Below, piece after piece: positions 7,334-16,460 of a stretch of 64,000 bases of DNA. Origin of the DNA: JBEDUK01 sp963781595 (GTDB lineage Bacteria; Actinomycetota; UBA4738); the NCBI GenBank assembly GCA_963781595.1, contig CAWAGG010000006.1, positions 1,240,001 to 1,304,000 on the forward strand, in the 5' to 3' direction. Position 1 is the first letter of the stretch; each line of letters begins with the position of its first letter. The translations under genes and the position numbers were made by a program. A model generated the notes under the pieces. It saw nothing but the letters and a program-made list of their open reading frames with translations. It did no database searches and was not told the origin of the DNA.

Positions 7334-8382
7334 CCGAGGCCGGAGGGGGAGCGCCGGCCGCGATCGACGCGGATGCGTTCGCCGCCCTGCCCCCCGAGCG
7401 GGGCCGGCCGTCGTTCGTGCTCGCGATCCTGCCGCTCGCGGCGCTCTTCCTGATCCTGTCGCTGCTACCCACCCCGTACTTCCTGATCACGCCCGGCCCG
7501 GCGGAGGACGTCACCCCGCTGATCCACGTCTCGGGCCACCCGACGTACCCGTCCGGGGGGCACCTGCTGCTGACCGCGGTCGGGTTCCAGCGGGCGAACA
7601 CGTTCCAGGCGCTGCTCGCGAAGGTCCTCCCGCACCACGAGCTGGATCCCGAGCGTGCCTTCCTGGCGCCCGGTCAGACCGATCAGCAGCAGCAGCAGGT
7701 CGCGATCTCGCAGATGGATACCAGCAAGATCGACGCGGCCGTGGTCGCGCTCACGCGGTTCACCGACTACCCCGACGACCACGGTCCCGGGGCGCTGGTC
7801 GACTACGTCCAGCCGAACCTTCCGGCGGCCGGCAAGCTGTTCGCGGGGGATCTGATCACCGCGGTCGACGGAACGAAGATCGAGGATCCGGATCAGCTCG
7901 GACGGCTGATCGTCGCGGCCGGCGTCGGCCACCCCGTGACGTTCACCGTCACCGCGGGCGGCGAGACACGAACGGCGATCATCGCGCCGAAGACGGTGAA
8001 GGGCATCGACCATCCGATCGTCGGGATCACGTCCGTGGCGAACTTCCCGTTCGAACTGACGATCTCCAGCGGCAACATCAGCGGGCCCTCCGCGGGCCTG
8101 ATGTGGGCGCTCGGGGTCTCGGACGTCATCACCCCCGGCGATCTGACCGGCGGGCGGGTGATCGCCGGGACCGGCGAGATCGGGCCGGACGGGACCGTCT
8201 ACCCGATCGGCGGGATCCGCGAGAAGGTGGTGGCGGCGCAGCGGGCGGGCGCGAAGGTGTTCTTCGTGCCGGTCCAGGACTACCCGGACGCCCGGGGCGC
8301 GGCCCCCGGTTTGGTCCTGGTGCCGGTGAAGGACTACGACCAGGCGCTGAACTGGCTGCTCGCCCACGGGGGGAGGGCCTAG
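7324..8382 (+). CDS. PDZ domain-containing Lon-like (S16/YlbL) membrane serine protease
   Basis: This 352-residue protein has one N-terminal transmembrane segment (about residues 32-50), then a PDZ domain around residues 175-225 (LFAGDLITAVDGTKIEDPDQLG). A Lon-type proteolytic domain follows, with the catalytic pair Ser256 in NISGPSAGLM and Lys301 in GGIREKVVAAQRAGAK. It probably cleaves membrane or envelope substrates on the outer face. The start is ATG at 7324; an in-frame GTG at 7330 gives the neat 4-bp overlap with the preceding stop. A Gln-rich run lies near residue 120. Confidence 0.9.
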   Translation: MGVTEAGGGAPAAIDADAFAALPPERGRPSFVLAILPLAALFLILSLLPTPYFLITPGPAEDVTPLIHVSGHPTYPSGGHLLLTAVGFQRANTFQALLAKVLPHHELDPERAFLAPGQTDQQQQQVAISQMDTSKIDAAVVALTRFTDYPDDHGPGALVDYVQPNLPAAGKLFAGDLITAVDGTKIEDPDQLGRLIVAAGVGHPVTFTVTAGGETRTAIIAPKTVKGIDHPIVGITSVANFPFELTISSGNISGPSAGLMWALGVSDVITPGDLTGGRVIAGTGEIGPDGTVYPIGGIREKVVAAQRAGAKVFFVPVQDYPDARGAAPGLVLVPVKDYDQALNWLLAHGGRA

Positions 8383-8403
8383 CCCCGAAGCGAAGCCCGT
8401 GCA

Positions 8404-8409
8404 GTAGGC
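8404..8409 (+). promoter_or_regulatory. Putative -10 element (TAGGCT)
   Basis: TAGGCT lies 33 bp before the ATG at 8443. The same hexamer recurs before several other genes in this window. Confidence 0.4.
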
Positions 8410-8442
8410 TTTGTCGTCGCGGCGGCACGAGGCGGAACCTCG

Positions 8443-11394
8443 ATGTCGTTCGCCCGTCCGGGAAGGGGATCGGTGGCTCAGACCGCGGTTCGGTCCAGGC
8501 GCAGATGGGTGCTGCTCGTCATCGCGGCGCTCCTGTTGTTCCTCTTCATCCTGGCCGGCCTCTCCGGGTTCTACGTCGACATCCTGTGGTTCCGTGAGAT
8601 CGGGCAGTCCGGCGTGTTCTGGACGACCTTCTGGTCGAAGGCCCTCCTGGGTTTCATCTTCGGGCTGATCTTCTTCATCCTGCTCATCGTGAACCTGCTG
8701 ATCGTTCGCAGGCTCGCGCCACGGTTCCGCGTCTTCTCTCCCGAGCAGGAGGTGATCGAACGCTACCGCGCCGCGTTCGAGCCGTACGCGCGGTACCTGG
8801 TGCCGGCGTTCGCCGCGGTCGTCGCGATCTTCGTCGGCGTGGCGGCGAGCGCGCAGTGGAAGACGTTCCTGCTGTGGCGCTCGGCCGACGGGGTGACCTT
8901 CGGCGCGGCGCAGGCGGACCCCCTGTTCCACAAGGACCCGTCCTTCTACATCTTCAAGCTGCCGTTCCAGCAGTTCGTCCAGGGGTGGTTCTTCTCCGCC
9001 CTGGTCGGGGTCACCGTGATCGTCGCGGTCGCGCACTACCTGACCGGTGGCATCCGGACGCAGACGGCGGGCGAGCGCGTCACGCCGCAGGTCAAGGCGC
9101 ATCTGTCGGTGCTGCTCGGCCTCATCATGCTGGTCAAGGCGTACGGGTACTACCTGGGGAAGTACAACCTGCTCGTCTCGCCGCGAGGGGTCGTGACGGG
9201 GGCGTCGTACACGGACATCCACGCGCAGCTCCCGGCCCTCCGGCTCCTGGTGTTCATCGCGATCGTGTGCGCCGGCCTCTTCCTGGTGAACATCCGGTTC
9301 CGGGGATGGGCGCTGCCCGTCATCGGGATCGGCCTGCTCGCGATCTCCTCGATCGTCGTCGGGGCGCTGGTGCCGGCGGCGGTCCAGAAGTTCTCCGTCG
9401 ACCCGCAGGAGTTCCAGCGGGAGAGCCCGTACATCAGCCGCAACATCGAAGCGACGCAGTACGCGTTCGGATTGAATCAGATCGATCTGCAGAGCGGGAC
9501 CCCGGCCGTGGCGGTGACGCCGACGGACGTGGACCAGAACCAACCGACGATCGACAACATCCGGCTCTGGAACCCGGACATCCTGAAGGCGAACTACCAG
9601 CAGCTCCAGCGCCTCCAGCAGTACTACGAGTTCACCGACGTCGACATCGATCGGTATCCGGTCCAGAGCGACGAGCGGCAGGTCATGATCTCCGCGCGCG
9701 AGATCGCTCAGAACAGCATCCCCGGCAGCGGCGGCACCTGGCAGAACAAGCACCTCGTCTACACCCACGGGTACGCGGCGGTCGCGAGCCTCGTCAACTC
9801 GGTGACCACGACCGGGGCACCGAACTTCCTGCTCGACGACATCCCGCCGGTCATCGCCGACGGAGCCACGTCGCTGCAGATGACCGGCGAGGGTTCGCAG
9901 GTCTACTACGGCGAGACCAACAACGGCACCGTTCCCTACCTGGTCGTGGACACGAAGCAGAAGGAGCTCAACTACCCGAGCGGGACGGGATCGGTGCAGA
10001 CCACGTACGCGGGCGAGGGCGGCATCGACATGGGGAGCTTCTTCCGCAAGCTCCTCTTCGCCTACCGCTACCGCGACATCAACCTGCTGATCTCCGGCCT
10101 GATCACGGGTGAGAGCAAGATCATGATCAACCGGGACCTGCTCACGCGGGTGACGAAGGTGGCGCCGTTCCTGAAGTACGACGCCGACCCCTACGCGGCG
10201 GTCGTGGGCGGTCACCTCTACTACATCTGGGACGCTTACACGACGACGAACCTCTATCCGTACTCGGAGGAGATGAGCCTGGGCGACGCGACGGTGCGCA
10301 ACTCCCTCATGCAGGGCCAGGCGAACTACCTGCGCAACTCCGTCAAGGTGGCGATGAACGCCTACGACGGGACGCTCCGGTTCTACGTCACCGATCCGAA
10401 CGACCCGCTGATCCAGGTGTGGGAGAACGCGTTCCCGGCCCTCTTCACGCCCGTCTCCCAGGCGCCATCGGAGATGCAGCAGCATTTCCGGTACCCGGAG
10501 GACATGCTGACCGTCCAGGCGTTCCAGTTCCAGAAGTACCACATCACGAACCCGTCCACGTTCTACAGCAACGAGCGCGTCTGGGCGATCCCGCAGGCCC
10601 TGCCCCCGTCGCCCAAGGACCCCGCCCCGCAGGAACCGTTCCGTCCCTACTACGTCCTGTCGAAGGTGCCCGGCTCGACCTCGGAGCACTTCGTGCTCTT
10701 CGAGCCGTTCAGCCCGCCGAACCGCACGAACATGGTCGCCTACGTCGCGGCGGGGTCGGACAACTTCGGCGCGGGGGGGACCGATCCCGGCGACTACGGC
10801 GTGCTCACGTCGCTGCAGTTCCCGACGAACGGCAACGTGATCGGACCGGTCCAGGCCCGGAACCTGATCAACCAGGATCCGGCGGCTTCGGCCCAGATCA
10901 CGCTGCTCAACCAGCAGGGGTCCAACGTGCAGTACGGCGACCTCGTCGTCGTCCCGATCGAAGGATCGTTCATCTACGTCCAGCCGATCTTCCTGCAGGC
11001 GACCGAGAACGCGCTGCCGCAGCTGAAGCTCGTCGCCGTCGTCAACGGCGGCGACGTCTTCCTGGGGACGAACCTCGCCGACGCGCTGACCAAGGCGTTC
11101 GGCCAGCAGACGGGCGGTGGCACGTGCCCCGACGGGAGCCAGCCGGACGAGAACGGGAACTGCCCGACGCAGCCCGGCGGCCAGACCGTGGACCAGCTGC
11201 TCGCGCAGGCGCAGCAGGAGTTCACCCTGGCGAACGCGGCGCTCAAGGCCGGCGACCTGGCCGGGTACCAGCAGCACGTCAACGCGGCGCAGCAGCTGAT
11301 CGCGCAGGCGACGCAGCTGCTGAACCAGCAGTCCGGGGGAGGCTCGAGCGGCGGGGGCAGCACGCCCTCGCCATCGCCATCCGGAACGCCGTAA
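8443..11394 (+). CDS. UPF0182 family integral membrane protein
   Basis: The 983-residue product matches the size and pattern of the actinobacterial UPF0182 (COG1615) family. It has about seven transmembrane segments in the first 310 residues (first near residues 22-45, with ILWFREIGQSGVFW just after). A large extracellular domain follows, with conserved stretches such as LIVVPNNTV-like motifs, RYPEDMLTVQ and YRDINLLISG. The C-terminal tail is Gln-rich and ends in a Gly/Ser/Pro run. Molecular function is unknown; the family is found mainly in Actinobacteria and some cyanobacteria and firmicutes. It is followed by the initiator tRNA gene. Confidence 0.9.
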   Translation: MSFARPGRGSVAQTAVRSRRRWVLLVIAALLLFLFILAGLSGFYVDILWFREIGQSGVFWTTFWSKALLGFIFGLIFFILLIVNLLIVRRLAPRFRVFSPEQEVIERYRAAFEPYARYLVPAFAAVVAIFVGVAASAQWKTFLLWRSADGVTFGAAQADPLFHKDPSFYIFKLPFQQFVQGWFFSALVGVTVIVAVAHYLTGGIRTQTAGERVTPQVKAHLSVLLGLIMLVKAYGYYLGKYNLLVSPRGVVTGASYTDIHAQLPALRLLVFIAIVCAGLFLVNIRFRGWALPVIGIGLLAISSIVVGALVPAAVQKFSVDPQEFQRESPYISRNIEATQYAFGLNQIDLQSGTPAVAVTPTDVDQNQPTIDNIRLWNPDILKANYQQLQRLQQYYEFTDVDIDRYPVQSDERQVMISAREIAQNSIPGSGGTWQNKHLVYTHGYAAVASLVNSVTTTGAPNFLLDDIPPVIADGATSLQMTGEGSQVYYGETNNGTVPYLVVDTKQKELNYPSGTGSVQTTYAGEGGIDMGSFFRKLLFAYRYRDINLLISGLITGESKIMINRDLLTRVTKVAPFLKYDADPYAAVVGGHLYYIWDAYTTTNLYPYSEEMSLGDATVRNSLMQGQANYLRNSVKVAMNAYDGTLRFYVTDPNDPLIQVWENAFPALFTPVSQAPSEMQQHFRYPEDMLTVQAFQFQKYHITNPSTFYSNERVWAIPQALPPSPKDPAPQEPFRPYYVLSKVPGSTSEHFVLFEPFSPPNRTNMVAYVAAGSDNFGAGGTDPGDYGVLTSLQFPTNGNVIGPVQARNLINQDPAASAQITLLNQQGSNVQYGDLVVVPIEGSFIYVQPIFLQATENALPQLKLVAVVNGGDVFLGTNLADALTKAFGQQTGGGTCPDGSQPDENGNCPTQPGGQTVDQLLAQAQQEFTLANAALKAGDLAGYQQHVNAAQQLIAQATQLLNQQSGGGSSGGGSTPSPSPSGTP

Positions 11395-11407
11395 CGCGCG
11401 GGTCTGC

Positions 11408-11413
11408 TAGCAT
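11408..11413 (+). promoter_or_regulatory. Putative -10 element of tRNA-fMet
   Basis: TAGCAT ends 5 bp before the first tRNA nucleotide at 11419, a normal position for a tRNA promoter. Confidence 0.45.
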
Positions 11414-11418
11414 CGGCC

Positions 11419-11492
11419 CGCGGGGTGGAGCAGTCCGGTAGCTCGCTGGGCTCATAACCCAGAGGTCGCAGGTTCAAATCCTGTCCCCGCAA
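11419..11492 (+). tRNA. Initiator tRNA-Met (CAT)
   Basis: The 74-nt gene folds as a cloverleaf. The acceptor stem CGCGGGG / CCCCGCA leaves the C1-A72 mismatch, and the anticodon stem has three G-C pairs (GGG/CCC) around CTCATAA. Both are hallmarks of bacterial initiator tRNA. The T loop reads GTTCAAATC. CCA is not encoded. A strong hairpin follows directly. Confidence 0.95.
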
Positions 11493-11501
11493 CGAAGCTG
11501 A

Positions 11502-11537
11502 ACGAACGGGGCGCCCACCGGTGCCCCGTTCGTCGTT
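11502..11537 (+). terminator. Terminator hairpin after tRNA-fMet
   Basis: ACGAACGGGGC and GCCCCGTTCGT form a perfect 11-bp stem with a 10-nt loop. A mildly T-rich tail (CGTTTC) follows. Confidence 0.75.
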
Positions 11538-12163
11538 TCAGGTGGTGTGGCCGGGCGCCGGCGCGGCGACGCCGGCGGTGCAGGAGAGCGCCGCTCCGAC
11601 CGATCCGACGACGGCCCGCCGTTGCTCCCGGAGCTCCTCCAGGGCCGGTCGGCCGCGCATCAGGTGGGTCCACGCGATCCGGTCCCGCTCGTTGCGGCGG
11701 AACCGCTCGACCGCGTACAGGGTCGCCCAGCCGCACGCGGGCCCGGCGGCGAGCGCCGCGAGCCACGGGTGCGGGATCCCGCGCGCGCGGAGGCCGAGCG
11801 CCCAGGCCAACCATGTCGACGGATACAGCGCCAGGGACGCGAGCAGCTTCGCGTTCGCCTGGCTCACACGCTTCCGCTGTCCGGCCACGTACACGAGCCC
11901 GGCGGGCACAGCGTTCACGATCGCCCCGATGGCCGCGAACGGTGCCGCGCCACGTAACGCGCCTCGCGCCGCGCGTACTTGCACCGCGCGACCGTGTTGC
12001 CAGGCACGACGTCCTCGTCCCGCAGGCTCAGGAGGTCGAGGTGCGAACGGTACCGGTCCGCGGCGTCGAGCACCGCATCGCGCGCCGCCGCGGGCAGGTG
12101 CTCGATCCGTTCCGCGAGCCTCCATTCATCGCCGAGGGCAACCCCCGCATATCGGAGCCGCAT
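11538..12163 (-). pseudogene. C-terminal remnant of a PlsC-like acyltransferase, frameshifted
   Basis: Two overlapping minus-strand frames make one continuous product. The first runs from the ATG at 12163 (MRLRYAGVALGDEWRLAERI to CKYARREARYVA). The second takes over near 11941-11965 (APFAAIGAIVNAVPAGLVYVAG to the end). Together they match the C-terminal region of long 1-acyl-glycerol-3-phosphate acyltransferases: a helical RYRSHLDLLSLRDEDV segment, two hydrophobic hairpins (KLLASLALYPSTWLAWALG) and a basic tail. The N-terminal catalytic domain with its HX4D motif is absent, because the divergent DUF998 gene occupies that place. The frame change corresponds to one missing base. It is likely a decayed gene fragment. 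Confidence 0.6.
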
Positions 12164-12181
12164 CCTAGCCGAGGTGCCGCG

Positions 12182-12206
12182 GACCCGACGCCGCCCGCGT
12201 CGGGTC
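12182..12206. repeat. Perfect inverted repeat
   Basis: GACCCGACGC and GCGTCGGGTC form a perfect 10-bp stem with a 5-nt loop. It lies between the acyltransferase remnant and the DUF998 gene, just upstream of the latter's -10-like GATACT at 12214. It could be an operator or a terminator for upstream minus-strand reading. Confidence 0.5.
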
Positions 12207-12226
12207 TTGATGGGATACTCGCGCCC

Positions 12227-12883
12227 GTGTCGGCCGGTCGGATCTCGTCTCGGCTGCGGGCCCTCTCCGGCATCGTCGGCCCGGTGGCCTTCACGCTCGC
12301 GTGGGCGGTGTCCGGCCGGCGCCAGGACGCGTATTCGGTCCGCCACGAGCACATCAGTGGACTTGCCGCGCCCGACGCCACCGATCCGCAGATCATGACC
12401 GCCGGGTTCCTCGCGCTCGGGCTCGGCGCGATCGTGCTCGCGTGGGAGCTGCAGGATCGGCTCGGGGGTGCGCCTCGCGCGGGGATGGGGCCCGGGCTGA
12501 TGGCCGGGGCGGGCGCGTCCGCGCTGCTGGCGGGCCTGCTCCGCCGCGATCGCATGGCGAATGCCGCGCCCGACGAGATCGAACCGTACCGGCAGTCGCT
12601 CGTCAACGACGGCCACGACTACGCCTCGATCGTGGGCCAGACATGTACGTTCCTGTCTCTGATCGCGCTGGCGAACCGGTTCCGCGGCGACCCGGCCTGG
12701 TCGCGCCTCCGATGGCCGGCGCTCGCCTGCGCGGGGCTGTCCGGGGCGCTCGGCCTCTACTTCGCGGTGGAGACCGCGCGACCGCGCAACGGGACCGTGC
12801 AGCGGATCGCGATCACTGCGCCGCTCGCCGGGATGGTCGCGCTGGCCGTTCGGCTCCTTCGGGCCTCGGCGTCACGCGGCTGA
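12227..12883 (+). CDS. DUF998 family membrane protein
   Basis: The 218-residue protein has about six hydrophobic segments. It begins with SGIVGPVAFTLAWAVSG, and the RRQDAYSVRHEHISGLAAPDA loop is characteristic of the DUF998 family. The pattern AANDEIEPYRQSLVNDGHD is replaced here by NAAPDEIEPYRQSLVNDGHD, close to the family consensus. The function is unknown. The start is GTG at 12227, preceded by GATACT ending 7 nt upstream and no Shine-Dalgarno, so a leaderless message is likely. It converges on the HdeD-like gene 16 bp away. Confidence 0.75.
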   Translation: MSAGRISSRLRALSGIVGPVAFTLAWAVSGRRQDAYSVRHEHISGLAAPDATDPQIMTAGFLALGLGAIVLAWELQDRLGGAPRAGMGPGLMAGAGASALLAGLLRRDRMANAAPDEIEPYRQSLVNDGHDYASIVGQTCTFLSLIALANRFRGDPAWSRLRWPALACAGLSGALGLYFAVETARPRNGTVQRIAITAPLAGMVALAVRLLRASASRG

Positions 12884-12899
12884 AGATCGTTCGCGAGCG

Positions 12900-13472
12900 T
12901 CACGCCGCGGCGAGCCTCCGGACCTGGAAAGCCACGATGATCTGCATGATCCCGTAGACGATGAACCAGATCCCCATCACCCACGTGAGCGTCACCAGCG
13001 AGATCGCCGGCTGCTCCAGAACGATGACGCCGGCGACGAAACCCAGGAGCCCCATGAAGATGCGCCAGCCGCGCCCGGGCATGCCCTTGTGGGCGATCGC
13101 CGTGATGAACTCGATGATCCCGCCGACCACCCAGAAGATGCCGATCAGCAGCGCGATCACCGCGAGCGAGTCGCCCACGTTGCGCATCAGGTACAGGCCG
13201 ATCAGGATCGAGAGGACGCCGAGGATCGCCATCGCCACGCGGAAGCCCCCGCTGTCGTCCCGGTCGGCGATCGCCTCGACGAGGCGGAAGATCCCGGACA
13301 CGAAGAGCCATGCGCCGAAGAGGATCGCGATGAACACGAGCGACTGTCCGGGGTCCGCGGTCACGAGGATCCCGGCGATCACCGAAACGATCCCGAAGAA
13401 GAGGACCCATCCCCACGATCGTCCGACCGCGGCGATCATGTCCTGCGGGTCGGTCTGCGCTTGTTGAGCCAT
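12900..13472 (-). CDS. HdeD/DUF308 family membrane protein
   Basis: A 190-residue protein with six transmembrane helices arranged as three similar hairpins, opening with SWGWVLFFGIVSVIAGILV. Repeated glycine-rich pairs such as WVVGGIIEFITAI and WFIVYGIMQIIVAF are the DUF308 pattern. Family members are linked to acid resistance in enterobacteria, but in actinobacteria their role is not established. The ATG at 13472 follows GGAGAGGG at good spacing. An in-frame ATG six codons upstream has no better ribosome binding site. Confidence 0.82.
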   Translation of the reverse strand: MAQQAQTDPQDMIAAVGRSWGWVLFFGIVSVIAGILVTADPGQSLVFIAILFGAWLFVSGIFRLVEAIADRDDSGGFRVAMAILGVLSILIGLYLMRNVGDSLAVIALLIGIFWVVGGIIEFITAIAHKGMPGRGWRIFMGLLGFVAGVIVLEQPAISLVTLTWVMGIWFIVYGIMQIIVAFQVRRLAAA

Positions 13473-13604
13473 CGATCCCTCTCCTTCCATCCAGGCTTTT
13501 GCGAGCATCAAACGGCGCGCCGATGCGCCAGTCAAGCACCGCAGGATGCCGTCGCCCGAACCGTCCTCGGCGAAGCCCGGGTCAGGGTTCGTCCCGCCGG
13601 CGCG

Positions 13605-13610
13605 TAGGCT
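13605..13610 (+). promoter_or_regulatory. Putative -10 element of the MFS gene (leaderless)
   Basis: TAGGCT ends 6 nt before the GTG at 13617, with no Shine-Dalgarno in between. Confidence 0.45.
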
Positions 13611-13616
13611 TGCGCC

Positions 13617-14891
13617 GTGAGCGGAGCGACCGATCAGGACGTGGCCGTCCCGAACGGCCTCCAGCGGACGTTCGCCTCGCTCCGGGTCCGCAACTTCCGG
13701 CTGTTCATCACCGGGCAACTCATCTCGACGACCGGCACCTGGATCCAGCTGGTGGGCGGGCAATGGCTCGTCTGGCAGCTCTCGCATAGCGGCACGATGC
13801 TCGGGCTCGACGCCGCGCTCCAGTTCCTGCCGATGCTCGTCGCGGGCGCGTGGGGTGGCGTGATCGCGGACCGGTACGACAACCGCCGTACCCAGATCGC
13901 CACGCAGAGCGCCTACGCGATCCTCGCGCTCGTGTTCTTCCTGGTGGTCGCGACCGGCATCGTCGAGCTGTGGATGGTCTTCGTGTTGTCGTTCCTCACC
14001 GGGTGCGTGAGCGCCGTCGACTTCCCGACGCGCCAGAGCTTCTACCTCGAGATGGTGGGTCCCGCCGACCTGACGAACGCGATGAGCCTGAACACCGCGA
14101 CGTTCACCGGCACCCGGATCGTCGGACCCGCGATCGCCGGCCTCATGATCCGGGCCGCCGGGAACGACACGGCGCCGATGTTCCTGATCAACGCGGTCTC
14201 GTACCTCGCGGTCATCGTGGCGCTCCTGGCGATGCGGACCTCGGAGCTGCACGCACGCGAGCGCGTGCCGCGGGCGAAAGGCCAGATCCGGGAGGGGATA
14301 CGCTACGTCTGGCGGACGCGCGACCTGCGGCTGCCGATGCTCGTGATGCTCGCCGTCTTCCTGTTCGCGTTCAACTTCCAGGTGTTGATGCCGCTGTTCG
14401 CGGTCCGCGCGTTCGGCGGCGACTCGGGGACGTACGGGGTGATGCTCGCGATCGTCGGGGTCGGTTCGCTGGCCGCGGCGCTCGTGATGGCGAGCCGGGC
14501 GAAGACGCCGAACCCGCGGCGCCTCTCGCTGCTCGCGGCGGCGCTCGGGGTCGCGCTGGTCGCCCTCGCGGCGGCACCGACCCTGCTGGTCGCCTGGTTC
14601 GTGCTGCTGTTCCTCGGGGCGTCGGCGATCGCGTTCGCGATCACCGGGAATTCGACGCTGCAGCTGACGTCGACCCCGGCGATGCGCGGGCGCGTGATGT
14701 CGCTCTACAGCGTCATCTTCTTGGGCAGCACGCCGATCGGGGGGCCGGTCGCAGGCTGGGTCGGCCAACACTTCGGGCCCAGGGTGGCGCTCGCGGGGGG
14801 CGGCGCGATCGCGATCGCGGCCGGCGTCGCAGCGCTCGCTGCGCTCGGGGCGGCTCGAACGCCGGTGCCCTCGTCCGAACCGAGCGCCTGA
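13617..14891 (+). CDS. MFS transporter, enterobactin-exporter-like (MFS_3) type
   Basis: The 424-residue protein has twelve predicted membrane segments. It opens with SLRVRNFRLFITGQLISTTGTWIQ, the typical start of the MFS_3/EntS-like branch. The cytoplasmic loop after helix 2 reads GGVIADRYDNRR, the MFS motif A. Pro/Gly-rich GGPVAGWVGQHFG lies near helix 11. It probably exports a small hydrophobic molecule by proton antiport; the substrate is unknown. The start is a GTG only 6 nt after a TAGGCT hexamer, suggesting a leaderless transcript. The next gene has its own promoter-like TACGAT. Confidence 0.88.
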   Translation: MSGATDQDVAVPNGLQRTFASLRVRNFRLFITGQLISTTGTWIQLVGGQWLVWQLSHSGTMLGLDAALQFLPMLVAGAWGGVIADRYDNRRTQIATQSAYAILALVFFLVVATGIVELWMVFVLSFLTGCVSAVDFPTRQSFYLEMVGPADLTNAMSLNTATFTGTRIVGPAIAGLMIRAAGNDTAPMFLINAVSYLAVIVALLAMRTSELHARERVPRAKGQIREGIRYVWRTRDLRLPMLVMLAVFLFAFNFQVLMPLFAVRAFGGDSGTYGVMLAIVGVGSLAAALVMASRAKTPNPRRLSLLAAALGVALVALAAAPTLLVAWFVLLFLGASAIAFAITGNSTLQLTSTPAMRGRVMSLYSVIFLGSTPIGGPVAGWVGQHFGPRVALAGGGAIAIAAGVAALAALGAARTPVPSSEPSA

Positions 14892-14977
14892 GCGGGCCCG
14901 CGCGCGGATGGCGGAACGCCTGGCGGCTCGGAGTACGATACGGCGGTCCGTCGCCCGTGGTAGAGGGAGGGATCACC

Positions 14978-15400
14978 GTGAACAGGTCGGAGGTCGTGAA
15001 GGAGCTTCGGTCGGTCTCGCTCTTCTCGGGCCTGTCGAACAAGGAGCTCGGGTTGGTGGCCGGGGCGACGAAGGAGGTCTTCGCGCACGCCGGCGACGTC
15101 CTGGCCCAGGAGGGTGAGCGCGGGATCGGGTTCTTCCTGATCGTCGAGGGCCGCTCGCGCGTCGTCGTGAACGGTCGCACGCGGCGCCGGCTGGGCTCCG
15201 GCGACACGTTCGGCGAGATCGCCCTCCTCGACGGCGGGCCGCGCACGGCGACCGTCGTGGCCGAGACGGACGTCCACCTGCTCGGGGTCACGGCCTGGGC
15301 GTTCAAGGGGATCCTCTCCGAATATCCGTCGATCACGATCAAGCTCCTCGAGCAGGTAGCGTCGCGGTTGCGGGCCACGTCGGCGTCGGCCACCGCGTGA
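14978..15400 (+). CDS. Small cyclic nucleotide-binding domain protein
   Basis: The 140-residue protein is a single cNMP-binding domain without a DNA-binding helix-turn-helix. The segments are LRSVSLFSGLSNKELGLVAG, then GIGFFLIVEGRSRVVV, then the phosphate-binding cassette FGEIALLDGGPRTATV with the Arg that usually contacts the cyclic phosphate. It could sense cAMP and act on a partner protein. The GTG at 14978 has AGAGGGAGG ending 7 nt upstream. A class III cyclase is encoded at 62079, so a ligand source exists in the genome. Confidence 0.8.
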   Translation: MNRSEVVKELRSVSLFSGLSNKELGLVAGATKEVFAHAGDVLAQEGERGIGFFLIVEGRSRVVVNGRTRRRLGSGDTFGEIALLDGGPRTATVVAETDVHLLGVTAWAFKGILSEYPSITIKLLEQVASRLRATSASATA

Positions 15401-15438
15401 CGGCGGGCCGAGGGCCGAACGCCTGACCGGTACCTCGC

Positions 15439-16449
15439 GTGGACCTCGGGATCGTCCTCGGCGGAGAGCTGGCCTCGTTGCGCGACCTGGCGGTCGAAGC
15501 CGAGCAGGCCGGGTTCGAGAGCATCTGGGTGGCGGAGACCGCGCGATCGGCGTACGTGCAGGCGGCGATCGTCGCGGCCGCCACATCGCGAGCGACGGTC
15601 GGCACGGACATCGCGCTCGCGTTCCCGCGCAGCCCGACGATCACGGCGATGAGCGCCCGCGACCTGGCCGAGCTGTCCGGCGGCAGGTTCGTCCTGGGCC
15701 TGGGCACGCAGGTCAAGCGCGTGAACGAGGGGCGGTTCGGTGTTCCGTTCGAACACCCGGCACCGAAGATCGCCGAGGCGGTCGAGGCGATCCGAGCCGT
15801 CCTGGGGACGTTCGAGGGCCGGCCGATCGACCACCGCGGCCGTTTCTACACGATCACGATGCCACCGTTCCCCGGCGCCGGGCCCGCTCCCGGCGGGAGC
15901 GTGCCGATCTACCTGGCGACGGTGAACGAGCTGATGGCGGAGACGGCGGGTCGGGTCGCCGACGGCGTCCTCGGGCATCCGATGACCAGCCCGCGCTACG
16001 TCCGCGAGCTCCTCCGTCCGGCGGTCGAACGCGGCGCGATGGCCGCCGACCGACCAGCGGGTCGCGTCAGCGTCTCGACGGGCGTCATCCTTCAGCTCTC
16101 CCACGACCGCGAGCGGGCCCGGATCGAGGCCGCCGGTCAGCTCGGGTTCTACGCGACCACTCGGACGTACCGGCCGGTGCTCGCCCTGCACGGTCACGAG
16201 GACCGGATCGACGTGTTGCGCGAGGCGCTCGCCGAAGGGGACCTCGCGCGGCTCGCGCGTGAGGCGCTGCCGATGGTCGACGACCTCGCCGTCGCCGGTA
16301 CGCCGGAGGAGTGTCGTGAGAAGGTCCTCGCGTTCGACGGAGCCGCAGACCGGCTGATCCTCGGGGGCGCGTGGGTTGGCCCCGATCCCGCTCGGCTCAT
16401 GGAGAACCACCGTCTGATCGTGGAGACCTTCGGCCCATCGGGCTCGTAG
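15439..16449 (+). CDS. LLM class (F420-dependent type) oxidoreductase
   Basis: The 336-residue protein shows the luciferase-like TIM-barrel pattern: LGIVLGGELASLRDLAVEAEQAGFESIWVAET at the start, then TDIALAFPRSP and AMSARDLAELSGGRFVLGLG, the segment that holds the cofactor loop. The later RVADGVLGHPMTSPRYV region is also family-typical. In actinobacteria these enzymes generally use coenzyme F420 rather than FMN; the substrate is unknown. The start is GTG at 15439. Its TAG stop lies inside the -10-like TAGGCT of the next gene. Confidence 0.85.
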   Translation: MDLGIVLGGELASLRDLAVEAEQAGFESIWVAETARSAYVQAAIVAAATSRATVGTDIALAFPRSPTITAMSARDLAELSGGRFVLGLGTQVKRVNEGRFGVPFEHPAPKIAEAVEAIRAVLGTFEGRPIDHRGRFYTITMPPFPGAGPAPGGSVPIYLATVNELMAETAGRVADGVLGHPMTSPRYVRELLRPAVERGAMAADRPAGRVSVSTGVILQLSHDRERARIEAAGQLGFYATTRTYRPVLALHGHEDRIDVLREALAEGDLARLAREALPMVDDLAVAGTPEECREKVLAFDGAADRLILGGAWVGPDPARLMENHRLIVETFGPSGS

Positions 16450-16452
16450 GCT
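16447..16452 (+). promoter_or_regulatory. Putative -10 element overlapping a stop codon
   Basis: TAGGCT ends 8 nt before the ATG at 16461. Its first three bases are the stop codon of the LLM gene. Confidence 0.4.
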
Positions 16453-16460
16453 GGGCCGGG

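Noticed and set aside
7465..11277. A 1270-codon minus-strand reading frame opposite the Lon-like and UPF0182 genes
   Set aside because: It is rich in Arg, Val, Asp and Gln with no domain, and lies entirely opposite two well-supported plus-strand genes. It is an artefact of GC-rich codon structure.
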